Assembly (NCBI GenBank): GCA_039621445.1
Contig: CP154956.1
Location: 82,642,474-82,706,473 of the forward strand
Direction: 5' to 3'
DNA length: 64,000 nucleotides
From: Euglena gracilis
Lineage: Eukaryota; Euglenida; Euglenophyceae; Euglenales
Made by a program: the position numbers and the translations under genes. This document shows, in pieces, positions 25,301 to 37,100 of this stretch (its first letter is position 1; each line of letters opens with the position of its first letter). The notes under the pieces are model-generated. The model did no database searches, was not told the origin of the DNA, and saw nothing but the letters and a program-made list of their open reading frames with translations.

Positions 25301-28300
25301 CCCCCCCCAGGCAGGCACTCGAGAGCAAAAGGCACCTCTGTCAGTCCCAGCAGCGTCCACCCAGAAAAAAATCCCCCGAAGAATGCTCTGGGGGGGTTTT
25401 GTGCCTGCTTTTTAGCAGTGGGGTTGCAGGTAATGCACTTTTGGCCATGTGCCCGACCTTTGCTCCTTACAAAAGCACAATGAATCCTCCCTGTGATTAA
25501 GCAAGGAGGACCCTGTGGAACTGCCCCAAATGTCGAATGGGGTTTGTCATCTGGCACCAGGAACTCCAACCCCAAAATGCCAAAACGTTTTAGAATCCCG
25601 AACCCCAGATACTGGGATTTTGCAACTTCCACACAAATTGTGTGCAATGGAAACTGGGGGGGGGTCAGGTTCAGTTGGAGAGCTTGGTTCATTGACATCT
25701 TTGAGTTTCATTTGTTGAAAAAAAAATGTGTAGGCTTTTTTAACTCGGGAAACCACCCAGGGGGGGTTGTAAAACATGCCACACCTTCTCCGGTGCTTTG
25801 CGGAACCGAGAACAATTTTGGGTCCGGGGGGGGGGGGGGGCAGGGTCCCGGACATACCATTGGGGGGGGGGGAGGAGTTACTGTTCACTTTCAAAGAATG
25901 GGTCAGCCACTTTTCAAAAACAGTCACCCACTTGGGATGTAGCAATAGAATAATCCCATATGGTCCTTGGGTCTGAATATGGTCCTTGGGTCTGAAGGGG
26001 TGGCCTGGACGCCGGCCCCCCTTGCGCAACACCAATGCTCACTTCTCCTGGGGACAGGGGACCCTGCTGAACAGAAGCCTGGTCAGGAAGCTGACCAATG
26101 AACAGTTTTCCCACAGAGGGCAAATCATCATTGGAGTAGACGATGTGCGGGACCAACGAATTTGGGAGCACTCCATTTGCAACATCCGCTTGGACCCCAT
26201 TTGACACCAACGTCAGCTCTTCGGCGGAGCTCATCAGAGCGGTCACACTTCCTGGTGCATAGAGAAAAGGGCGACATCAAAAAGCCGTTCACGGAAAAAT
26301 AACACAAATCCCAAGCGATTGCATTGCTCAGCAGAACCTTAATGCACGTTACCTGAAGCGAATTTTGAAATATATGGTGTTACCTGAAGTATGCATCTCA
26401 GACACAGTTCTTTCGAATTAACTTTGCATCAAATGTCTGGGTGGGCAGGCGCCACCAAGCCTGCCCACCCTTGGTGGGCAGGGTTGGTGACGGTCAACTC
26501 CACAAGACAGATAAAATTTCCCCCGTACCATTTCAAGGCAGGAGGGGGGGCTCGACCTCCCCCCCCCCCAAAAGTAACATTTTCCTTCCAGCGCTTCTTT
26601 GCGCCAATTTTTTTTTGGGATTTTGACAATTTTGCCCAAAAAAGTGTCCAGAATGGCACCTTTGGCCACTTTGGGGTCAAAATCTTTCGGACTGGCGCTT
26701 CGGGCAGGGCCAAAATTCAGTCACCCGGACCACACTATTGTATAGGTGGGGGAGGTCCGACCCGCCAACCTCCTGCCTTTATATCGAAGCCTGGTCTGTT
26801 CCACCGCCCGGGGGGGGGGGGGGTAGTGCCTGCCTGGCACTCCGGACCCCCTCCCCGGGGTTGGTAAAAAAACAGCCTGGGGGGGTAGGGTGGGTGTGTC
26901 TGGCCGAGCCCCCCGGGGGGTCCCCCAAGAGGGGAGTGGGATATATTTTTCGGCGCAAAAGGCGACAATTTTTTTTTCAAAAAGGTGCTATTTGTAGCAT
27001 TTTTCGCAATTTTGGCCATTTTCGGGAAAATTGAGTTGACCCCCCCGGGGGGCCCCCCAGGGGGTGGGTGAGCAGGGGGGACCCCCCCGGTCTTTAAAAA
27101 AACCCCTGAACCCCACCCTCTGGGCTTCCCATACATCCCGCCCTCCCCCATACCTTTAAATTTAACATTCGGGGGCTTCCCTACCACCGCACACCCCCCA
27201 CTGAGCAGATGCCTCACTCCCCCTCCCAGCATCTAGGGAGGGGGTGGGGTCGGATTTGGGCCTGTGCCAGACCGCCATTTAGTGCGTATCACAACGTATC
27301 TGTGATACATTAATTTTATTTTGGTGATACATATGTGATACATTTAAAAAATTTTGGTGATACATATGTGATACATTAAAAAAAAATTGGTGATACATGT
27401 GTGATACACAATTTTTTTGTCTTTTTTGTCAGCAACTTCTCAGCCGCTCCTTCCAAAGGGAACCTTCAAAACGCGGAAGACAGGATTCCGAGACAACAAT
27501 TCCTCAAACCATTGACAAGAGTAAACCCCCCCAAACCCCCCCAAACCCCCCGGGGTATTATTTTTTCGCCCGAAGTCCCCCGACGGGGGGGGTATTCTTT
27601 GGGGAGGGTATTATTTCCCAAAAATTTTCAAAAATTTTCGAAGTCTCAAAAATCCCAAAATAGGAACCAAAACCCCCTTTGGGGTCATTTTTTGTACTTT
27701 CTCATAAAATTTAGCATTTTTGGAGGCCAGATGATCAGGAAAAAACGAAATTTTTCGTAATTTGTTGTCAGAGATTGTTATTTTTACCAAACTTTTCAGG
27801 TCAAAATCCGGGTCGTCGGCCCGAGATTTGGGGGGTATTAATTTGGTGGCCGAAGTCGTACCCCGTATGGGGGGGTATTATTTGGGGGGGGGGGTATTTG
27901 GGGGGAGTATTATTTGGGGGGAGGGTTTTCCTCCCCCCCTCCCGGGCGCTTGGCCCGGGCCATGATTGAAGGTAAAGCCAGGGGGCCAACCTTAGGGGGA
28001 CCAAGTTTGCATGTTAAGAATTTTGGCGGCCATGCACAAAGGGCCAAAAGCCAACTTTTAGAGGGCCAAATTTGCATGTAAGGAGGAGGGCCAAGCGCCC
28101 GGGGGGGGGGGGAGGTAATCACTATAACCCCGACTACAGATTGGAAAAACTTTTGCCGGGAGAATTGGCGAGTCGTAACACATTGCCGAAAGCATTATCA
28201 CAAGAAAAATGTTCCATTTGTCTGCAGAGAGGCAAAAAAAACAAGGATGAAAAGCGGAACAGAAAGGGGAAAAAACATTTTGATGTAAAAAAGGAAATTT

Positions 28301-31037
28301 TTATGAAAAAATTTGGTGATACATATGTGATACATTAAAATTTTATTGGTGATACATATATGATACATTAAAAAATTTTTGGTGATACATATGTGATACA
28401 TTAATTTTTAGGCTGTGATACATGTGATACGTAAAAAATTTTTTTGGTGATACATACTAAATGGAGGTCTGGCCTGTGCCCAGGCACATTTTTGGCTCCC
28501 CGGTGCCTTTGGCGCCGGGGTCTGTGCCAGGGCACACTTTTGGCCGTGTGCTGCCCCCCCCCGGGGGGTCGGATCGGGAGTGCATTGGAGTGCCTGCCCA
28601 GGCAGGCAACCCCCCCCGGGGGGGGGGTCGGCACCCAACTAAAATACAGCCTGCCCCCCCCCCCCGGGGTCCAAGACTAAAAAAAACCCCTGGTGGGGTT
28701 CCAGATCCCCTAACACGGTCGGTCCCGTGTACCTCCCCCCCCCTCGCCCGGTCGGTCCAGACCTCCTTTGGCAGGTTGGGATCAGGCTTCTTTTTAAGAC
28801 CCCCGGGGGGGGGGGGGGGAGGGGGCCCCCCCCCCCCCCCCCGGGGGGGGCGGGGCCCCCCGGGGGGGGGGGGGGGGGGGGGGCGGGGCCCCCCCCAAAA
28901 TCGGGCCCGTTAAAGGCAATTTCCAAAAAAATTCGGCGCTTTGCGCCGAAAAGGTATACCCAGCGCCTCCGGCGCGGGACCCCCCCCCCGGGGGGGGCCC
29001 GGCCCGGACCCCCCCACCCCCCCCCCCCCCCCCGGGGGGGGGGGTCTGCTGACTTAAAAAGAAGCCTGGTTGGGATTGGGATTAGGATTAGATGCGACGA
29101 CAGTGCAATGCCCAAGGTCGACGGGGCCACGAAGGCCCTGTCTCCAAGGGGCCCACCCTGGGCCCGGACGCCGCTCCATGAAGAGGTTGGTGCAGCATGC
29201 TGGCCCTCAGGCGGGGCTTTGGCAGGTGGGGGGGGGGTGGTCCGGACCCTCCCCACCCCGGTCCAGGAGGGGGGGGGGCACCCCTCCACATAAACCCTAT
29301 ATGCACTCCTTATTTCGAACCATGACAGACCCCCCTACCACCTTGCCCTGGGGAGGGGGGGGTCCCGACCCCCCCCCCCCAACTACCTTAATGCCGTCGG
29401 GCTTCCCGTCCTGGGGGGGGAATAACAAAGCGAAGTGCCAAATTTTTTGAACTCCCAAAACTTGCCAAAAATGCCATTTTTGAGCATTTTTGGATTTTTT
29501 TTCGGCAAGTTTTGTTTTCCTGCACTGTTTTGCTGGAAAATGCAGAAAATTTGATTTCCCCCTTTGACACATTGCACACTTCTGGATGTTTTGACGTTTT
29601 CGAAATTCGAAATACGAGCATTTTTGGACCACACATCACCCATTACCCCAGGGACACTACAGGCAGTGGCTGAAACCCCCCCCCCCCCCATAGGGCCGCA
29701 TTTTTCTGGACGATTCCAGGGGGGGATTTTCGGACCCCTGGGAGCTTAAGCCGTCCGTGTCATAGAGAACCATGGAATCTGAACCCAAGATGGGCATAGC
29801 ACCTGCTGGTGCACAAAACTCAAATTTTGCATTGGACTACAACATTTGTTTCAGGGTGGTGCTTAAATAAAGAGCGACAATGATGGTTCACAAGGACAAA
29901 AAATCAAAGAGGCCAAAGTCCTCCTTCCAAAAAGCCCTTCCCTCGTGCCTTTGTTGACTTTTGGGGGGGCGGGCGGCAGGGTTCGATATAAGGACAGGTG
30001 GGGGGGGGGTCCGGACCCCCCGGGGGGTGGGGGGGGGACACCCCCCCCCACCTAAACAGGTGCGCGAGGGTGACCGAAAATTTTTGACCCCCCCAAAACG
30101 ACCAAAAGTGCCATTTTGGGCACTTTTTGGGCAAAAATGTGCCAAAAATGCAAAAAAATTTCGGCGCAAAGCGCCGGAGGAAAAAATTGACCCTTTTTGG
30201 GGGGGTCCTGGAGACCCCCCCGAGGGTCGGTCCGGACCCCCCTGGCAGGTGGGGTGTGGGTTTTGGGTTTGCTTTGCCCTGCTGAAGCGCAGTGCCCACG
30301 GTCAGCAGACCCAGCATGAGTGCCAGGCCAGCTTCCGTGGGGCACACCCACCCAGGGCCCGGGCACACTTGAACACCAGGGCAGGAGACCGTGACATTCA
30401 GCAGCTCAGCAGCCCCAGCAGACACAGACTTGGACGGCCCCAGAAGACGTTCGGTTGGATGAACACCACAGACTTGTTGGACGGTCCCAAATGAAGGTCG
30501 GTTGGATGAACCCAACAAACTTGTTGGACGTCCCCAGATGAAGGTCGGTTGGATGAACACCACAGACTTGTTGGACGGCCCCAGAAGACGTTTGGTTGGA
30601 TGAACACCACAGACTTGATGGACAGCCCCAAGAGATGTACGGTTGGATGAACACCACAGACTTGTTGGACGGCCTCAGATGAAGTTCGGTTGGATGAACA
30701 CCACAGACTTGTTGGACGGCCCCAGATGAAGTTCGGTTGGTCGAACACCACAGACTTGTTGGACGGCCCCAGATGAAGTTCGGTTGGATGGATGCAGACT
30801 TGTTGGATCGCCCCAGATGAAGTTCGGTTGGATGAACACCACAGACTTGTTGGACGTCCCCAGATGAAGGTCGGTTGGATGAACACCACAGACTTGTTGG
30901 ACAGCCCCAGAAATAGTTCGGTTGGATGAACACCACAGACTTGATGACCCCACCCCCCCCCCCACCCCCCACAAAAAAAAAACCCCCCCCGCACCCCCCC
31001 CCCCCCCCACTCTCTCCCCTCCCCCCCCCCCCCCCCC

Positions 31038-31126
<89 letters not shown>

Positions 31127-34100
31127 CCCTGAAGTTCGGTTGGATGAACACCACAGACTGTTGAAATTCGGTTGGATGAACACCACAGACTTGTTGGACG
31201 GCCCCAGATGAAGTTCGGTTGGTCGAACACCACAGACTTGTTGGACGGCCCCAGATGAAGTTCGGTTGGATGGATGAACACCGCAGACTTGTTGGACGGG
31301 TAAAGTTGAAGTTCGGTTGGATGAACACCACAGACTTGTTGGACGGCCCCAGAAGAAGTTCGGTTTGACGAACACCACAGACTTGTTGGACGGTCACAGA
31401 TGAAGGCCCCCTCCGTCGTGAACACGTACTTCCCCCCTGGCAGGTGGGGGGGGGGGTGGTCCGGACCCCCCCCCCCTGCGGGCCAGGAGGGGGGGGGTGG
31501 GGGGGACACCCCCCCACCTAAACCATGTACGCCCTCCTTATATCAAACCCTGGCGGGCGGGCTTTTTCAGAGGGGGGGGGATTTTTGGACCCCTGGAAGC
31601 ATAAGGTAGAACCGCCAAAATCGGGACAATTTCGGGGGGGGGGGGATTTTCGGGGAGGGGAAAGTTTTCAGCCACTGCCTGTAATGTCTCAAGTCATATC
31701 GAACCCTGCTTCGGGGGGGTCTTCCAGCTTGGGATTTTGTCAGGAAGCGTTTGTTAGCGGAAAGAGCCACAAGCTAGACCCCATCCCGCCCGGGGTGGGG
31801 GTCCCGGGGGGCCCTCGGAATTCCTCCAAGCATTATTTTTGTGGTAAAATGGCTGTCATCATGTCAATCATGTCATCATGGAGCAGACATTCACTTAATG
31901 TGTATCACAACTTCGTGATGATGGACAATTTTTTTGGTGATACACAGGTGCTGCACAAATCCTTTTTTGGTAATACACATATGGCCCGCCCGAAGGGCGG
32001 CCGGATGGTGAAGGATTTTTGGCTTCCGGGTGCATAAATGAGCCAAAAATATTTGTATTACATCGAAAATTCTTGTGTATCATATTCACTAAATTTTTTA
32101 TTGTGTACCATGTGGGGGGTGACGGGCGTTAGGAAGTGTTGACACCTGTAGGTTCATTAGAGTCCTTCTTTAAATGAATGCAAAGATCTACAAGCTGCCC
32201 ATGCCTTGCAAATAGCCCTGTAGAAAATGGAGAATTTGAGAATGAGTGAAATTCAACGTCAGGGACCTTGAATATGTTCCAAAGGCCAATTGCTTGGGAT
32301 TCCACCCACTGAGATTCGGTGTGCATAGCGGCTCCTGTGGGAAGAAAAAAAACTTCAGGAATGGTTGTTTTAGTCACATACTTTCTAAATATAAAATTGC
32401 GGCGGACACGGGTCATGGCCAACAAATTATCTACAAACATGAGCAGACAGCAACTTGTTTTCTTTTTTGAAACCGTGTCTGGGGGCTCCGGTCTCACGCC
32501 CGAACCGGCGTCTGGGACGCCGGTTCGGGCGGGAAATTTTTGCGCCGAACCGGCGTCCCAGACGCCGGTTCGGGCATGAAACCGGCGTCTGGGGGACCCA
32601 AAATAAAAAGTGCCAAAAAGTGTCCAAAAGGGTTTGTAGACAGGTGGCAATCATATTTGAGCAGTTTTTGGGTGGTCTTGGGCCAGAAATTGGGGGTTTT
32701 TGAGGAACAATTTCCTTTTGGCCAATTTTGGAGAATTTCTGAAATAGAATACCACGCAGCATGGCAGAAATCTAAGGCCATCTGCTGAAAGCTCTTGAGA
32801 AGAGCTTTCAATCGATGGGCAACATGGCAGCTGAAAAGTGGAAATTCAGATATGCAAATAGGGTCCGACAAATGCGAAAAAATGCGATCGCTGATTTTCA
32901 GAGCGCTTTGCAATCTGGCTGAGTTCTGTGGGTAAGCGAAAGGTGTTGGCGAGAACTTTTGTTTGATATGCAATATGCAACCTGAGCTGTGGGATGTCAA
33001 ATTTTGGAATACACGATCGCTGAAAATACCCTCACCCCCCCCTCAAAGTGGCCACCCTCTGGGCGAGGTAGGACCCAAAATGGCCACTCTGGGAGGGGGG
33101 ACACTTTGGGGGGGGGGGTCAAATTTTGGCCTTTCGCGCCAAAGGCGCCGAAGGAAATGGCCACTTTGAGGGGGGTGGACCAAAATTTGCCAAAACTCTT
33201 TGGCCACTTTGAGGGGGGGGACACTTTGAGGGGGGGGGTGAGGGTAAGCGCTGCGTGCATTATGGCCGAATCCTGTGGCCATCTGTCGAAAGCCCTTGAG
33301 AAGAGCTTTCAATTGATGGGTAACATGGCTTCATAAGCGTGGAATCTGCCAATTTCGACCGGCGGCCCATTTGGGCCAAAATCGCCCAAAACTGCCCCAA
33401 ACATGGGGATTTTGGGCGAAATTGGCCGTGATTCCTCAGCCTCCAGTTCGGGCGTGAAACCGGAGCCCCCTAGCCACGGTTTCTACACACAAATTGTGGC
33501 TGAGCCCAGATTTCAGCCTGAAACCGTGTTCAGGAGGGGGCCCCCGAAAAACCATTCACGGGCTTCCCCACGTGAGGAATCGGGGTCCATTCACTAGTGA
33601 ACACTACGGCAGTAGTGAATGGTTCACTAGTGAGCACCTGCGCACTAGTGAATCATTCACGGGTGTAAAACAGTGAGCAACTCGTCCGCCTGCAAAACGT
33701 TGTTTGCCAACCCACCCTTGGCCTCCTGTGCTTTTTTTGGCCCTTTCATGCGTAACGAGGGGCCGCATCAAAGCATTAAGCCGGCGTTTGAGACGCCGGG
33801 CTCAGGACAGAACCGGCGTCCCCCCCCACGGGCTTTCGGACGCCGGTTCTGTCCTAAAGCCCGGCGTTAGGAACGCCGGCTTTGTCCAAAGCCCGGCGTC
33901 CGATTTTCATTCCAAAAAATGTCACCAAAAGTGCCCAAAAGTGGCCCTAAGGTGCTGGTATGAGTGTTTCAACCATCAAGGACAATGAATTTTGCCATCT
34001 GGGGACCACTAGGGTGGATATCCAAATTTGGTGAAAATCGGCCCAGATTTGGAAATAGAGTACCGTGCAGCGTGGAAAGATCTGATGAGCACCGCTGGTC

Positions 34101-37100
34101 GTCTGTTGAAAAGAGCTTTCGATCGAGGGGTAACTTGGTACCCTAACGTTGCACGCAGCCCGAGATACGCTCGCGATCGTCGGATCGGCCAGAATCTGAG
34201 TCGAAATTTGTCGCAATTTTCAGTGATTTTTGGTTTAAGATGCTTAATAAACCTTACAGAAACGTTTTCCTCTTCGAATCAACGACCTGAGGGCCTTGGG
34301 GGGGCACCAGAGTTGTGAAATTAGGATTCCCCACTGACAGAAAATAAGACCTCCAGGCGACGTGGCTGAATTTGGTGGTGATCGCCAGTCGTCTGATGAA
34401 AAGAGCTTTCGATCGAGGGGTGATTTTATACCTGGACGCTTGACACAGCCAGAAATACCCTCACGATCGCCGGAATTTGGTGAAGTGCAAAGTGGTGTGA
34501 CATTGCAGTTCAGTGGTCGGAGATTGGTCCTGGGAGTGTCCTTTGGCCGAAGGGTGGGGACGCCGGTTCTGTCCTGAGCCCGGCGTCTCTAAAACGCCGG
34601 CTTAAACAAGAGGTGTCGGACGCCGGTTCTGTCCAAAGCCCGGCGTTCCAAACGCCGGTTCCGTCCTTCGGACGGAACCGGCGTTTGGAACGCCGGGCTT
34701 TGGACAGAACCGGCGTCCGACACCTCTTTTTTGTAGTAGAATTGCGGGAACTGGCTTACAGATGAGGGTACGATGATGGCAAAAACGGGAGCCAATGCCT
34801 TGTAAATGTTGCTCACAGCATTTACATATGTCCGAAAACTGGACACTGGCATACTGGCATGGATCGAAGGCGGCCATCTTTTCCAGCCTTCTCCTGCCTT
34901 GTTTTGACCCAGGCATCGGCTTCCTGGTGCGTTTTAAAAAGTTCGCGAGCATCAATGCACCATCTACCAAAACTTCGTCCAAAGAGGCAAAAACAACGCC
35001 ATGCCGGTTGCAAACATCAATGTACTCCAAAAAACATTTCAACGCAGCATGGTTCTTGGGGCCTAGGTCTTCATTTTCACCACCGGTGGGGAGGGAGCCC
35101 AAAAGGGCATCCACTACTGTGGCTCCTAGGGACGCAGCACCACGTAAAACAGTCAAAAAATCATCTACGTTAGGGGGGTGGGGCATCTGAGCTTCCATCA
35201 TGTTGGCAAAACGCTTCATTGGACTGTGAGGGAAAAAGATTGGAGGGTAAAAAAAAACATAAAAAAATTCGGATTCCAATCACTGGTGAACATGTGCGCA
35301 CTAGTGATACCCCCCCCCGAGTTAGTCACCCCCCCTATTAGTCACCTTTGGGCCCCGGGCAAAAAAAAATTTCCGAAGGGAAATATTTTTCTGTGAAAAA
35401 AAACACCAAAATTGGACACCCACAATTTTTTGTTTGTTGCCATCCATGAAAAGTGCCCTGGAATTCCCAAAAACAACCTTGAAACCCCCCAAGACTTTGG
35501 GTGGGGGGCAAAATTTGGGCAAAAATTGCTCCCCCCCCCCCCCGAGTTAGTCACCCCCCCCCCATTAGTCACCCTGGCGGAATTTCCCTTCCAGGGGGGG
35601 TGACTAACTGGGGGGGGGGGGGCACGGTATGTTCACTAGTGCACACTTGGGACTGGTGATCAAAAGTGGCCATTCACTAGTGCGCTATAGCGCACTAGTG
35701 AATGCCCAAAGTTCACTAGTGAATGCTAAAAACGCGATTTTTGGCCGATAGGGATCTCGTTAGGAACCGCTGGGCTACTGTGGGGAAGCCCGTGAATTTG
35801 GGTAACGTTTTTTATACAAAAAATCGACCGACACTAACAGATTCAGCAGGGGCGCCGGGCGCGAGCGAGCGAAGCGAGCCGCCCGGCGCCCCTGCTGAAT
35901 CTGTTAGTGTCGGTCGATTTTTCTAAAACCCATTTTGTCTGGGCCCGACGCCTGTCTTGATAATCATTCGACCAAACCGCCTGGACGGAAATATGGTCAA
36001 AAAAGTGGTTTTTGGCCCATTAACGGGCGCCTGAATGGAAATCGACTGACATAAACGGCGCCTGAATGGAAATCGACCGACATAAACGGGCGCCTGAATG
36101 GAAATCAACTGACATAAACGGGCGCCTGAATGGAAATCGACTGACATAAACGGTTTCCGATGTCTTGGAAATCGACCAACCTTTTGCTTCCTTTTTTTGA
36201 ATGCCTTTTTGTTCCGTTTTGGGACATTGTCAGTTTCAGCCTGAAACCCGTTAACGTCGACCAACCTTTTGCCTTTTTTTTTTCGGAATGCTTTTTTCTT
36301 TTTTCAATCTCTATATCAAGAACTGCGTCTTAAACGCAGACTCTGACCTGAGTCTGCGTTTCGAAACGCAGACTCAGGCCGAATAACAGACTGAGCGTTT
36401 CGAAACACAGACTCAGGCCAGAGTCTGCGTTTTTTTAGAAACACAGATTTTGGCCAAAGCCATGTTGCTATGAACACAGCCTTGGCCCGAAATCCGATGA
36501 TGTCAATAAAATTGCAATACAGGCGTCGAGCCCAGAAAATAGGTTTGTCATTGCCAAATCACTCCTCACACGAAAGCTTTTCTTTCAGATGACCAGTGAT
36601 GACAACTGGTTCAGGACAAATTTGCCAAATGCTTTTTCTGAAGATCCAGAAAATAATAATCTTAAATACCGTCCTTCCGTCTGTTCCATCCAAAGTTCAG
36701 CCAGCTGTGATCACCTGGCCACAAAATTTGGTTTTTTGTCTGATCCATAACTCCTCCACAACCCCATAGGACCAAAAATGTCGAAAAAAAGGGAAATACA
36801 AAATGTCCAAAAAGTCACTAAAAATTCCCAATCTGACCAGCAACAGATTTCAATGGAATGGAAATCGACCGACATAAACGGGCGCCTGAATGGAAATCGA
36901 CTGACATAAACGGGCGCCTGAATGGAAATCGACTGACATAAACGGGCGCCTGAATGGAAATCGACCGACATAAACAATTTCAGCCTGAAATCCGTTAATG
37001 TCAGTAGAATTTCAAGACAGGCGTCGGGCCCAGAAAATAGGTTTTAAGCCAAAATCGGGGTTCAATCACGATTCCCGGTGCGGAAACGGGGGGCGCCGAA

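Larger units (their letters stand above)
29977..31552 (+). mobile_element. 1.6-kb hAT-like element carrying a 47-bp minisatellite
   Basis: Its ends are CAGGGTTCGATATAAGGAC and CTCCTTATATCAAACCCTG. The target duplication GCGGGCGG is perfect (29969-29976 and 31553-31560). The outer parts match the 508-bp element at 23038-23545. About 1 kb of minisatellite and a poly-C tract lie inside it. No transposase is present. Confidence 0.93.

Noticed and set aside
30398-31517. Three overlapping minus-strand frames of 280-367 codons
   Set aside because: They follow a 47-bp minisatellite that happens to lack stops in all frames, plus a poly-C tract; no splice or domain evidence.
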